A DNA stretch of 64,000 nucleotides. Source: Paragonimus westermani (lineage: Eukaryota; Platyhelminthes; Trematoda; Plagiorchiida; Troglotrematidae). This document shows positions 21,170-33,779 of this stretch, piece by piece. Under the pieces are notes generated by a model. It did no database searches and was not told the DNA's origin. It saw nothing but the letters and a program-made list of their open reading frames with translations. Made by a program: the position numbers and the translations under genes. The DNA lies in contig QNGE01000997.1 of NCBI GenBank assembly GCA_008508345.1, positions 65,683 to 129,682 on the forward strand, read 5' to 3'. Each line of letters opens with the position of its first letter. Position 1 is the stretch's first letter.

Positions 21170-23870
21170 ACGAAGGACAGTTGACTCAGTGAGTCACACT
21201 AAACGTCACCAGGAGTCTCGTGAAAAAGTTGGTGGTCATCGTCAGTGCCAACCGAAAATGATTATTAATCCAGTTTCGTTGTTAACTCAAGCATACGAAA
21301 GTGGAGTTTATGCAGAGGTCGAGCTAAATAAGGAATGATGGAGGAAGGGTGAGCTCGTGTGTGTGTATGAAAATATTTTTACTGGGATCTAAAGGAAAGT
21401 GCCAAACAAAATCCATCATTTGTGTGCGGGGTTACCATAGTAACGCGATGGGCGTTTTAGAGATCTAGCATAAACTTCCTTGTCATTCGACAGTGAGCTA
21501 GGCAAAAAAACGTGATTAGAAACGAGTTGGGGAAGGACATGCATGAAGTAATAAATCGGCTGACCATGTGACCTGCAATAAGGAGAGATTTCAAACATGG
21601 AAATCAAAAAAGATGGTTTTCTCATTTTGGTGTACACATCAGTAACGTGAAGTGACTATGTGAGATTGTTACTCAAAAGTAAGCCTCAGATATTTGGCAA
21701 AAAGAGGCCGAGATACATGCTCTTTTATTTACGTGAAAGAAGGAGCATTTAGTGGAAGTTTCTTCTGCTGATTCCCTCTTGAGAACGAAACGAAATTATT
21801 AACATGCGTTTGATATGTTATGTGGTATGCTGTGAAACTCTGATTAGTTTGATATTTCAGCTAGAATGTCAGTCAGTGCTATCGACCAAAAATCAAGTTC
21901 GGTATTTGATGCCTGGCATTAAACCAGTTGTATACTTGTCTATAAAAGTGTGATCATAAACTTAATGGATTCTTTAAGGAATGTGACTATGAGCGGACAA
22001 AGTGCTGTGCGGTATAGAGCACCACATTAAGTGCTGGGTGGCGCGGTGGTTTGGCTACCAAATTTGGTGAGTCAACTGCGAGTCGTAACGTACGCATGTA
22101 TAAGATCAACACCCGAACAGAGGATTTCCTCAGAATGTGAAATGTAATCGCTCTATCGATACTGTCAATCTCATCGCTGCAGTATAAGAAACGTGCGAAC
22201 AGCTCCAGATTTTTAGTCCGGTGAGGTCGGAGTAAAATAAACTAGACGCGAACACAACCGGTAACTAGACATTATAATTTAGGTAACTTTGTTTAGCTTA
22301 TTCACGTGGATCTGTGGGTGTCGACATAATGAGTGATAGACAAATTAGTTCCCGTTTAACGTTGGGAACAAAGATGTATGCCATTCCAAAGTCTATGTAA
22401 GATGAGGAGTGACAGATTATGTTAGATGAACGACATGACTTGTGAGATAGTTTGTAACCGACTACACATTGGTATCGTTATCAATAACCCAAAAGGTATC
22501 GGTTGTTGTAAAACTATCCAACTTTAAGTTAACGTAATTATCGAATATGAACTCGCGAATACCACCATCACTTTGGACTTTCAGATGCACAAACAAACAG
22601 CGTTTGTTAAGGACATATCCATTGGACAACCGTTTCGTATCGCACAAAAGCTTTCCCACCGGTTCAGTGGTAAGAATTCACACGAGAATCGAGTATACCT
22701 AGAGAAACCTATTCTCAAGTTGGAAAACATCAGTTGTGAAAAGAGTGGGTTAGGTCGATGGAACAAACTTCAATCCGTTTTGAGCCTGTATCGTGGATAT
22801 CTCAGCAGAATGTTCGCAAAGGAGGTTAAAAGTTACTAAAATTTCGGATAGCAATATTTATCTCCAAGAGCTTATGGAAGTGGGTGGGGGTAGTTTATTG
22901 TTCGTTAATTAGAGGATCCTACAGAGAGCAGGTTGCAGTCCATTGCTGGGAATCTGGAGAAAGAAGAAAACATTTCAGAACTGTGGTAGTATGTGGTAAT
23001 TTGCTTTACCAGCTATGTTTGTCCAGCTAGTTCTTGCAGTGGTCACCGAGGGGCCTGACGATTACTGTTACTACCGCTCCCATGTTAAATCCTTTCGGAA
23101 ACATATAGAGTTTGAAGAAAGCGATATCACGCTTTGTATGCACATAGTACACAGCAGTATGATGAATGGCGTGGCCAGCAAAATAGTGGGTCAGTTAGAA
23201 AAGCGGAGTTTTATGCAGGAGGAGACTACCAAGTCCGTGGTCAACAAAGTTGTCAGTGTTTATCATTTCCAGTATCAAGATACAATTCTTTTGGGAGGTT
23301 GCTTGAGCCACTTGGTGACAGGTTGCGCAAGCGGTAATGGGTTGCCACTGGAGGAATCATTAAGGCATAAACATGGCTTTGGAGCAGAGTTGGTAGTCTA
23401 CGAGCGAATCAATGTGGTTCACGGTGGTTTTTTGAAAATAACTAGGATGCCTTTGAAGCTGTTAAACTTTTCAAAGAATCCGGGCTTACATGTCATAACT
23501 AAGCATTAGTAGACCTATTTTAAAATCAAACACTACCAGTCCTAGTAAATTCTCAGTTTTGTTTCTTAGAGTCTTAACTAGGATCAGGAACAACGAAGTG
23601 TGATCGGATGTGCAACACAGTCGTGACGTTATCAGTGAGTTTTCTATTCAAAAACCAGGTGATCAGAGAATGTGAATATCTGATATCCATTAGAAGGTAA
23701 GTCCCAGATCACAGTCCACCCTGGATGGTGTCTAAGTATAAATCATCTCGACTCTGTTGAACATCGCGTTGATTAGGATTGTTTAATGATGTATCAGTGG
23801 AAGTCCCTTTGGGTACATTTATTGACCACTCGGAGTGACCTCTACTGGTTTATTAAAATGATTTCGATTT
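21170..23870. other. Mostly unassigned sequence
   Basis: Near 22,020-22,090 the string GGTGGCGCGGTGGTTTGG resembles a polymerase III A box, so a SINE head may lie there. The 164-codon frame at 23,015-23,509 is listed separately. Nothing else is recognisable. Confidence 0.4.
23015..23509 (+). CDS. Unrecognised 164-codon open frame
   Basis: This is the longest uninterrupted frame outside the Penelope elements. The protein begins MFVQLVLAVVTEGPDD and ends LHVITKH. I see no signal peptide, transmembrane run, repeat or known motif, and no neighbouring exon-like frame or clear splice sites. In 64 kb of non-coding DNA a frame of this size could arise by chance, so it is a candidate only. Confidence 0.2.
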   Translation: MFVQLVLAVVTEGPDDYCYYRSHVKSFRKHIEFEESDITLCMHIVHSSMMNGVASKIVGQLEKRSFMQEETTKSVVNKVVSVYHFQYQDTILLGGCLSHLVTGCASGNGLPLEESLRHKHGFGAELVVYERINVVHGGFLKITRMPLKLLNFSKNPGLHVITKH

Positions 23871-23875
23871 CAACA

Positions 23876-23970
23876 TTTTTGAGGAAGACAGCGTGAAGTG
23901 GTTGAACTGTGGAGCATCACAACTTGCCCATAATTTTGTGCATTCTTCAGTCCGTCTATTAGAGAGTAAT
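23876..23970 (+). repeat. Penelope-type 3' terminal motif, degraded copy
   Basis: GAGGAAGACAGCGTGAAGTG, GTTGAACTGTGGAGCATCAC, AACTTGCCCA, TGTGCATTCTTCAGTCCGTC follow the order of the 1.09 kb motif with many substitutions. The CTGATGA core is reduced to TTGAGGA, so no ribozyme function is expected. Confidence 0.55.
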
Positions 23971-24721
23971 GAACTAACGATAAAGGTATTGCAGTTGTAC
24001 AAACCTTGCAAACCAACTTAAGGCTGTTCACTCGACATGAGGTTACTGAAACAGGGAATGTGTATATAAAAATTTCATGATATGATTTTAGTCAGAGCTG
24101 CATTCGTCGATGTGCCGCATTTGCTTTTAGGTGGGCAGCTGACGATGGTCACTTTGGGAGTTGGGAGTGATAGTGGGTGTTCGGCAGCTATACGTGTATG
24201 ATTCAGAATAACTTGTCACTCCTAAAAATTAGAGTAGACAATCAGTGAAAAAGGTTGACAGCATTGAAAAACTGAGTCTTTCTAAAGTGTTTCTCTGTGC
24301 CAGGTAGCCGGAGATCATCAAATTAATGTCATAATATCGAATACCATTGTCAAAATGAAAACTCGCTAAAACCAGCAGATCAAACAGTGATTTTTCCGAA
24401 ACATAATACCCACCCACACAATAGGGGTTCAACAAGTGATGGTGTGTTAAACGTCAGATTGCCACTTTCACTACCAACGGACTGTTGTCTAGTAAAGATA
24501 ACATAACACGTAGATCATATCATGGCATTCACGTGTTTGCCATTCGTTTCATCCTTCTGTTTAAATTCACAGATGAAGCCGTGATATTATTAATGTCCCA
24601 TACTTTGCGAGTATATCGAAAAAACAGATGGATGAAGGAGTGGGTGCCTCAAAGGTAATCATATCTAACTAGAATACAATATTTTTACAGAAAGCAAAAG
24701 TTTTGACAGTGGTGGTTGCTT

Positions 24722-24820
24722 TTGAGTCACACTACTGCTGCGTTTTATTGGTCAATTCTCTATTGGCTTCCTCAGAGTTGTAGCAGCAACTGAGTTATTG
24801 GAATCCGAAACACGCCCTAC
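24722..24820 (-). repeat. Penelope-type 3' terminal motif, divergent, possibly paired
   Basis: The minus strand reads CAACTCTGAGGAAGCCAATA, GAGAATTGACC, then AAAACGCAGCAGTAGTGTGA, which parallels CTGAGGAAGGCC ... GAAACGTAGAGTATTACA of the other copies. Its inner edge, CTTCCTCAGAGTTGTAG, matches 19,954-19,972. A short inverted string (CAACTGAG, 24,787-24,794) follows and leads into TTGGAATCCGAAACACG on the plus strand, hinting at another head-to-head pair. Confidence 0.4.
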
Positions 24821-24824
24821 GAAA

Positions 24825-27800
24825 ATGATTTAATCATCAACCTTCTACAGCTGTTCTGAATGGCTGGCTAGCTGTACTTTCCCTGATGAAGGAACCGTTC
24901 AATTCCAAGTTCACCGAAATTTATTGAGACCTCCACTTTCAACCCATCAGTTGCTTTAACCGTCGTCACACTCTATTCCACGGTCAGCTGACCTTCCAGA
25001 ACCATCACCGTTCGTCATAAGGAATCGCAAATCGTGCTGTACATACTTAGCATGCTGCTAACGATATGAGACCACGTGTGCTTGTGTCAACAAATTTAAC
25101 CTCACCAGGCTTCTTATTTGTATTTTAAACACAAAATTTCGGTGATTTTTACGTTTTGGTCTCGTAAAACACATCAAAAAACTGTCATCGTGGCACATTT
25201 TCACGTTATTCCAGCGATAATCTCTTTGGTTTCTTCAGCACCCTTACACTGCTCTCTAGTTTTCGCACAGGAAGCCATCAGTATATACGTTACTTTCGTC
25301 AACGAGTAACCTATCCCTCTGTGGGTCTAATCGTTTCTGCCAACAAGAATGACTACAATGCTTCATCACTAGTAGCTGGTAGGTTTTATTTGTATAGAGA
25401 ATCTGTTGAGGTTGTTCTTTCTTAAGATCTGAAGAGGTGGTATAGACGTATAAAGCCACGATTTGGCTGAAGTGTGACATCGATCATCAGTCTTTTCCGG
25501 TTAGAAATTGAGTTGCTTGTGACTAGGTCATATCTAGGACAAACCTATGGTTTTACATATCGTCGTGTTGTCAGGCTTTTTTGCTGAAGACGGTTTGCCG
25601 TAGCTGGAGCATAACATGGTCACTATGATTAGCAAATCCAAGTTGCCACTACAGTACAAGATGCAGACGTCAAGCGACGACAGGACTGTCGTACTCCCTG
25701 CGCGTGAGTCACATGGCTTCCGCGTGTTCTTAGGATATTTACGTGGTACACATATGCAGCACAATTCAGGCGGAGATGCGAAAGTTATGGTTGAATCATG
25801 CTGTTCGATCATCTACCTCCAAGCTTAGGTGCACTGAACTGCTTTTGTCAAGGTGAAGTAATACGCAATCGAAGTGGTCACTCTACCGTCTAGTTAGGCT
25901 GATTGGCTTGGGATAAGACGAGAACCAACTGACCGAACTGAAAGTTGTCTGGAAACAACTTTGACCTCATTCTCTCTAGGCAGGTTATTAAATTCTGTAG
26001 CCACAGAAAAGCCGTCACATAATCTTGATGTTAAAAACATACAGTAGTCCATTTTTCAATGTGGTCAGGATTTAGGGGTTACAAAGTGTTTCACCGTAAA
26101 GTTTTTGCGTCGTATGATTTCGTCTTTTTATGGCATAGGGAGCACAGCACGTTCGCCGAGCTCGTTTGGACACTACAAAGGAAAGGGTATTTACACATTG
26201 AAGAACGAACATGGTCAGAACTTGGCATCTTATTTTCACCAAAAATGGCCCATAGAACTGCTATAGCTGTCGCTAGAATATAGTGAAATTTTTAGACGGA
26301 TGTTATATCACGCACAGTTAAGTAGTTGCTTGCGTGTTCAACAATGCGTCTCAAATTGATGGAAGTCCAATGAAAAGCCGTATGAAGTTCATTCATTTCG
26401 CCGAACAAAGTTACCCCTTCAATACAATCCATCGTTGGATAGCTGGTGTGAAAAGTGACACAGCAATTTAAATCTCGTTGAAATCGGATTAGAGTGTAAG
26501 TTATGTTTGACCGCTTAAATTGTTAAACGGTACTCGCCATTTTGCCGAAATCCAGACAGCCAAGGTCGCGTGAGTGGATCATGTGAGCTACGCATGTGGT
26601 TACCATGATCTTGTTCGATATATCGCTATATAGGCACACGAATGTGCATACGCGGTTACTTCACAGTCTGTCAAAAAGTGCAATTAGAAGATTCGCCAGT
26701 TGGCCCATTATAGTGAACAGTTAACTGTCACTGGGGTGACGACGCTGAATTTAGACGAAGCAGTAGATACATACTGACATTTTGGGAATCGTGCTTTTAG
26801 ACTGACGAAAACCTCTGGATCAGATATTTGAACACCACAAATGATATGAATATATAACACTGTAATCCATTTGGCTACTTGGTCTTTAGGTGGTGTACGC
26901 AAACATGAAGCAAGTATACTTTGAGTTTGAAGATATGGGTGACTAAACGAAAAACTTCAGTTGGTTGCCGTTGCTAAAGGTGTTCAAAGGCTTAATGAAC
27001 CTCACAACCTCGATACAACAAGTGAAGTGCAAGGTTCGTGTGCTTGTCATGTGGGGTTGACACTGGCTGACTGATTTTTCCTTTCACAGCGTAGGTTATC
27101 ACAGTTATTCTGTAATAGTTTGGTTCGATTTTGACTCGGTTGCAATTGCTTTGTAGCTCCTTTTACCGAATGTCAGACAAAGTATTGCATGATATTTATT
27201 CTGTTTCCTCAGGATAAATGTACTTTTTACGGTTGTCAATCAGATGCGCTTCGGTTTGTCACGCATTCTTGAGCGTAAAGAATATTTTTGACCGGAAGTG
27301 TCGCACTGTCTGACAAAACCCGTCAAGAGTATTCTGGTGATAATCACTTCAATTCTATTGAATTAAATTCGGGGCTAACATGAACCTAAGAATCTCTGGC
27401 AATGTCCGACATTCAACATCCAACGAACTGGACAAATTTTTACCTGTTTTTGACTTCTGAGGCTTGAAAATTTTCCGTTTTGAATTTGTCCATTTGAGTT
27501 AGAAACCTCTTACAATCAGTTCAAATTTGGGCAGAATTTGGTGATTTGATTGATCGTTTGGTTTGGTTAAAATGAAATGGGAGTGAGTTTCACTGGCACT
27601 GTTTGTGTCATCAGTCGAACTGGATCGAACAAAAGCCACAAACATACTTTTTCACCTACGAATGGGTCACTCGCTGGAACCGCTGTAAATGTGATTTGGC
27701 AAAACATGACTTTGCACACTGACACTTTGGTCACTTGGCAGCTGGTCACAGAGATATGCTTAGACGCCTTACTGTCCACCGTTCTACTTTCAGCGTCGCC

Positions 27801-28880
27801 CGTCCCAACTGGACGGATGGGATACACAGGTGAATAAGAAAGACATAAGTAATCACTTGAACAGTTTTCTACTCGTCTTTTATTGAATTGAACCATACGC
27901 AGTAGTTGATATTGAGGTGGCAAACTCATAAAACTATCGCGATTATGGTGTTTATCGCAAAACTCTTCATTGAACCGTAAAAGATCCGTGACGAACAATT
28001 GAGTTTGGTAAATTTTTATTAGACACTTGCAGTTATTAACTTCTGACGAACTCTGGAGTACTGTTTGAAAACGAACTAAGTGGAGTTAGGTAAATCATCA
28101 TCAATCCATCTTGAGCGTTGTACAGCCCCACACGAGCATATGTGAACCACTCTGGTGATAGGTTCCTCAATTTGGGGATAACTGGATTGGAAATATACGC
28201 ACAGGGGCAGGTCACCTCGGTGGAACTGAAATTTTGACTGTGGGCAACGATTTTAGCGAGGCAGAGAAGTTCATATACAACGGTCTCCCTAAAGAAAAAC
28301 GGAGTTGTGTAATAATAACATGATAATGTTAATGAAAAAAACAAATTTGGATTTGACATTTTCGACACTGAGAAAAGAATGCACAGCTAACGCTGGGCAT
28401 CTTGGATGCAATCACTGGCTGTGTTAAATAGCTATATTGTACGTTGTATGAACGCATGCACATTTCATTCAACTCGGCGCATTCATTTAGTCCATACATT
28501 TTTAGTTCTACCCATGTTATTCGACAAAATCCCTTGGAATTTTCATGTCTAGTGACCTACAGACTGAGTGGAGTAACTTGAGTCATTTCAAATTGAGTAC
28601 CACCATATTTGATCACAGTTCTCACATTCACGCAAACCTTTCGGTGTTCAACTTCGAATAATCTGAATCCCCGAAGTTCAATTCACATTGGAAACATTTC
28701 TCAGTTGGTTTGATGAAGTCCGTGAGTTCAACCTAAGAGAGAGGTTTCTGATCACGGGTTTTCGATTGCAGTTACTAAGGCAGTTACTGCGTCTGCAGTC
28801 GAGACGATCTGGAAACAGTATCACTATTCACACAAGGTTGTGGTTGAGCGTTTACATATGATTGATCAGTCATGACTAGT
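24825..28880. other. Unassigned sequence
   Basis: Short unrecognised frames only; the longest is 143 codons on the minus strand at 27,567-27,998, with no motif. No repeats stand out. Confidence 0.5.
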
Positions 28881-28884
28881 GTGT

Positions 28885-29081
28885 GCTTGCTGGCGTTGTG
28901 GTTAATGTGTTAGTCTCAAACGCCAGGGTCGGGGTGCAAATTCTGTCTTGGACAAGGATAAACACCACTGATGAGCTGTACTAAGAGCGAGGTTCGAGTC
29001 TAGTGCTTATTTACAAAGTGGGCTGATCGAAAGGCTTAGTGGAATATGAAGACTGTGGTGAAATATGGGTGGTGTTTAATT
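28885..29081 (+). mobile_element. tRNA-like SINE with hammerhead, copy 2
   Basis: The head CTGGCGTTGTGGTTAATGTG carries an A-box-like TGGCGTTGTGG, and GGGGTGCAAATTCT stands for the B box. Then GACAAGGATA leads into the hammerhead at 28,963-29,005. TAGTGCTTATTT, a CGAAAGG stretch, GACTGTGGTG and GGGTGGTGTTTAATTT follow, matching copy 1 block by block. No inverted terminal copy of the 3' end is visible upstream of this one. Confidence 0.75.
28963..29005 (+). ncRNA. Hammerhead ribozyme fold in SINE copy 2
   Basis: Core CTGATGA (28,968-28,974) is canonical. Stem II pairs GCT with AGC around an 8-base loop (28,975-28,988). GAGG replaces GAAA, which should impair catalysis. Stem III is TT-CG-AG followed by TC (28,999-29,000). 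Stem I pairs CACCA with TAGTG (29,001-29,005), 4 of 5 pairs. Against copy 1, both stem II arms differ in loop-proximal pairs while the closing pairs are kept. Confidence 0.65.
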
Positions 29082-29084
29082 TGA

Positions 29085-32000
29085 AATAACCTAAATATCT
29101 GAGGTTCAATTCAGTCTAACCTAAATTAATTTACTAACGGAAACTGCTAGTCATTTACGTTGAGCAAAAGTTGCGTGAAAGAATTCCGTATGTATGTAAA
29201 TGAGTCTAATTAACTACAATTTTTCTTCGTAAGGTTTCTATTTCCATGTCGGTCAATTGTAGTTGCTTACATCCGAAAACATAAATTCTTATCATCTCTT
29301 CGATCTTTACGAATTCGGTTGTCCGCAACAACACCCGGGCAGAAGGTTGGACAATTACCGTTATCAATTCGTTTGAATTACTACAGTTTGAACTACCACT
29401 TTATTTTGAACATGAAAATAACTCTAGTTTAAATATCAGATTTTCGAGACTTCAGTCTTTATTGAAACCTCACTCTTGTCCCCTGGTGTCACGCAAAGGA
29501 TATAACTTTTACAAATGATCCACATGACGTGGAGCACATATCTAAGTATACCATGGAAAAATAGATGAGCAGGTGTTTGTGTGTGACTGTGAATGGAGCG
29601 TTGTTTAAAAACACGCCACGAACCAATTAACCTGAATAGGGGCATATAATCTTCGTAATGCTAGTATTAAAAACAAATATGTGAAGTGATTACTTATTCA
29701 TCTTAAAGTTGACATTCCGCTGATACGGTATCGGCCACCAACAGTGTATCATTCACATATCGTCGATTCAAGTCGATCTTAGGGTTGATTATTTGTGCTC
29801 GACTCCCTATATAAGTTACGAAAACATCAGTCAGAAAAGATTGCATCAAAATTTTGACAGATATGCGACCATCTGTCGCAGCTTGTATTGTTGGAAGTAA
29901 AAGTACACGGAAAGGATCGTCAGCTTGGTTCAGACGTCGGCGTATGGAACTCGAATCAGGCCACAATGACGAAGTAGTATATAACATGAATAATTCTATT
30001 ATGGGACGTTTTATTAGTTCTCAGGTCTCAACTGGCTGGTATGTTAATTTGTATTCGTGAGTCGGACAACGGTAAAGTTTGTCACAGTGGTACAGTCTAT
30101 TCACAAACGTTCAATAATCCATGAACAGGGATTTTATTAATACCTTCGGAATTCGCAGCTTTCGCTGGGATTCTGTCTGTACAATTTTGACTTCTTTCTA
30201 TAATTTTGTTCCGACTGGGGGTAAGAGTCAGCCGCCTTATCATGCACACATGCGGAACGTATATCCATTGCAGGCAACACTTTTCCAACAAACGTTGTTT
30301 ACTCATAAGTAGTGTAGCAGACTTAGTAAGCTAGAAGAGGCCAAATGATGGAAGTTCTAGCTCGAATTCTACTACAGTGATGACATATCCAGACACAGTG
30401 AATGATCTACCGACTGAACTACGAAGTAACTCAGGGAACTCCACAAAAAAGATCAATTCCAAATTGTTTATCAGTAATGCATTTTCAAGGCGCAGAATAA
30501 CCTACTGGTAGGACCCTGCTCTGATAGTCGATCTCTCGGATTATTCGGTAGATTCCACGTAACCCAGTAGGTTCGGTGATTGAAACAGTGTAAGTGAGAA
30601 ATTTGTGAGATTCTATCGTGTCTTCTTAGTTCAGCTATTAGAGCTTTTGGCACGTCTAACCGATTCGAGTCCAGTCGAAGTACCGATTTTCGCAATAGAG
30701 TTCTCTCTATACTTAGTTGTGAATAACGCAATGCTTCTTCAAACCCATTGTTCTGAAGCAGAATTACCAAAATGTCATTTTTTTAAAAAAATAATTGTGA
30801 TGTTTATGTGTGCTTGCATCTGAAAGCACATTTCTGTCTGGAACATAATTGGCCATGTTGTGTTAGAGAGCAATTGATGTTTAGAGACAGTTGCACAGGG
30901 AATTTTTCGCTCAACTTTATGTGCTGAAGAAATATGTAGTTGACAAGTTTATTCACAGTGTTGACCAGCGAATTAAGATCCTGTGTTGGGTGTTACTTCC
31001 TTGATAATATACATCAAATTCGTTTCACCATCTCTGTACAAATTTGCTAGTTCGTAGCATAACTAAGACATAACTTAAGCTTGCGTACTACTTACAAGCG
31101 AACCTTTCCTAAAAAAATTGGAAGGCCATAGAATATTGGAAGTGGCACCGTTTCTGTTTCCTGAAGGGTTTTACTTCTTTAAGGACTCGAATGCACGTGT
31201 TGTATCGGGGTGTTCGTGATAGAGTAACATGTTTACCAAGATGTTGTTACAACAAAGGTTTAGCTTATTCGTTTTGCTGGACCGCAACTCGATGAAATAA
31301 AGTGGTGCGGATAGGTAGACGGTGCTACCACTGGAGTATGAAATCTTAAATCATGATTTTGTCATGGGGCGGATAGGTTGGAATAACCTTTTCAGACGAA
31401 CGTCTGGCCAGTAGTTATAGAAATTATTGTAACCTTGCGGGTTGGATAGAGTACACATTTGGATCTCCTTCAAATTACTCAGTAAAACTCCGTGAACCAA
31501 ACAGTGATCCCAGTAAGACTAATGGGGAGTGTTAGCAGGTGCAATGTTGTAAAGCTTGAGGAGATAGCGTTTAGACAAATAAAGTTCTGTAATCATACTC
31601 AACTAAATATATTTTGAGAACACATGAGAGTACGGAAAAAGCATGTGTGTCAGCTACCGTGAAATGGTTAATTGCAACTTCATTCAATCGGAGTGAACCG
31701 GATGGATGTTCAGCCTAGGTTTCTGGTTGGGTTCGTCAAATGCGCCTACTGATGACGGTGAAAGAACAAACTCTGATTGAGTGCCCGAGGCTGCCTCATC
31801 CGAACAGCAGATGACCGTTCCGTTCAAGTCGAGTAATTCATTTGATGTATCTGCTTTACCAATGTACTCAGCGGCCCCAAACAGGTTTTTTGACGGAAAG
31901 TCAGAATGCAAAACCGTTATTGCCAGCACATAGTCTGACGTCTAATTCGAAACAGCCTGTCCGAACAAACTTCCGTTATGGGTGTCATGATCGACTTTGT

Positions 32001-33090
32001 CACCATTCCTTACAGTGAATGAATTCTGCCACTAACGTGTGTGAAGATACAACTGGCGTATTATGTGAGCCACAAATGAATTAGGTCCTGACGCCGTAGT
32101 CGTCTGCGTAAGGATTAAAATATTTGCTGTAGCAACTGAAAGACAGTTTGGACATAAGCTGAGATTGTCTAGAGAAATAGTTCCTTGGTCACTTGCCAGT
32201 TAGTACCGATAGTAAGCTGCTGACATTTACGCAGATAATCGATAAAGAAAAAGCGTGGCCATATGCTAGGTTGCATAAGATAACACTGACAGAGTTGTGT
32301 GTTAGTAGTTAGTGGCAATGCAAAAGTTTTTGGTTTCACCTGAGGCCTCACGCTCTTTGTTTTGTTGTCATTTATGTTCCAAAATTTTGTCGACGATTCT
32401 AGGTTAAGCGGCATGGCTGCTGTTTATTTATGTCCGACATACCTGAGGTTTTTGGTTGACGCCTCATTGTTTTTCGACTCACCTTACCGGTGTAAATTAG
32501 TACGATTCAGCTGCAATTTCTTGTGAAACTGCAGACCGTTGAAAAGTTGGGAATGAGAGAAAAGTCCTCCCAACAGCAATGTTCCTTCCATTCCAGAAGG
32601 TTTAATGGCCTTCGCTAAATCATACGTTGTAGTAATTCTTATTTTGGTTAACTGAAATAATCAGCTTAACTGACCATGTCTTTATGGAGCGGATGGCTAA
32701 AGACTGATAGCACTTCTAAGCAAACCAGCAAAATTTAGCCAGAGAAATACAAACAACCTGTCTGGAGAAAAGATTAATTGTGGATTGATGTATCAGCATA
32801 TATGGCTGGTGAACAACACTTAAAGTAGTCAGTAGAATTCTCTGCCCTCAGTAACCATTAGAATGAGATTAAGTGCTGTTGTGCGCTTTGAGTCGTTGAC
32901 TGGTAATCTGATTACCCTACCCAATAATCCAAATAACATCCCGTACATGGACAGAACTTCTACTCATTCCAGGTGCTTTGGCAGTCAGATTGATACATAA
33001 TATACAAACCATTGCGCTTGCAGTGCAGAAAATCAGGTCCATCTATCCCCCCTCATTGTTGCACTGAGTAAGTATAGCCTTGCATGATCC
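29085..33090. other. Mostly unassigned sequence
   Basis: No recognisable element. An exon-like minus-strand frame at 31,684-31,945 is listed separately. Other frames are under 100 codons and unremarkable. Confidence 0.45.
31684..31945 (-). other. Exon-like minus-strand frame, unidentified
   Basis: After a stop and an AG dinucleotide, the minus strand stays open for about 87 codons and reads DYVLAITVLHSDFPSKNLF, GAAEYIGKADTSNELLDLNG, EAASGTQSEFVLSPSSVGAF and DEPNQKPRLNIHP, then a stop. The residue mix (D, E, S, G, A, N; few Cys or His) is more protein-like than most frames here. The upstream polypyrimidine tract is weak, and I recognise no family. It could be a terminal exon or chance. Confidence 0.25.
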
Positions 33091-33096
33091 ACGTCA

Positions 33097-33770
33097 ACTG
33101 CCATTAAATTCGTCTTTCGATTAGCTACGATAGCCTGCTGACAGTCCAAATTCATGGAGTCTCCTCACAGCAGTTATTTGGAGGCTCAGATATATGCTGA
33201 ATTTTTACAACCTGTCTACTAATGACACTGTCTTAGACTTGCCTGCACGCTTGTCTTCTATCATCTCTCGTCGTACATCCTCTTCCACTTGAGCTTGTTA
33301 AGATGTTGGTCGTTGCAAAGCTTCACGTACCGAGACGATCACCTTCTCCCAAGTATCGGTTGATGTTACATTATTGACTGCCTCGAATGACCAGCTTCAA
33401 CTATTCCTACAGCTTGCTAGATTATAACCACCACGAGAATTCCATCCGCGTTGCATTCGTCTGCCTGCCTCTTCAGTGCCGGATTCAACCTTCTGAAATG
33501 ACTGTGCACTAAACCTTGTTAGGAGATGTTTAGAAAACACAGTTTGCCGTTAACATTCTTTACGCACGTTTCCTGGACCACCAAATAGTTTTTGAGAGAA
33601 AGCCTATTCCGCGTCCTTATGAGTCAACATCATTTGCGTTGGATCGTATTCAGTGTGAGACAGTTTCTGTTCGTCGACAACCTTTGTTCATAGGGTGACA
33701 CAATAAACTCCCAGGCAACATCACCCACAAATTCTGAACAATCCATATGCAGATATTTTACGACCACAGT
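33097..33770 (-). pseudogene. Coding-like decayed frame, family unknown
   Basis: On the minus strand a frame from about 33,770 reads VVVKYLHMDCSEFVGDVAWE and FIVSPYEQ, then shifts by one near 33,685. It then holds a single frame to 33,097: VVDEQKLSHTEYDPTQMMLT, HKDAE, AFSQKLFGGPGNVRKEC, RQTVFSKHLLTRFSAQSFQK, VESGTEEAGRRMQRGWNSRG, NNVTSTDTWEKVIVSVREAL, VEEDVRREMIEDKRAGKSKT, and RRLHEFGLSAGYRS. Stops lie near 33,605, 33,551, 33,398, 33,299, 33,206 and 33,122. The charged, low-Cys composition looks like a real protein, for example the gag-like or linker part of a retroelement, but I recognise no domain. The stop density alone is not far below chance. Confidence 0.4.
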
Positions 33771-33779
33771 TCAAGTAAA

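Noticed and set aside
24886..24915. CCTGATGAAGG string resembling a hammerhead core
   Set aside because: No GAAA, stem II or conserved tail follows, so the match is limited to one short word.
27567..27998. 143-codon minus-strand frame
   Set aside because: Composition rich in Cys, Phe and His, no motif, and a plus-strand mirror frame; probably chance.
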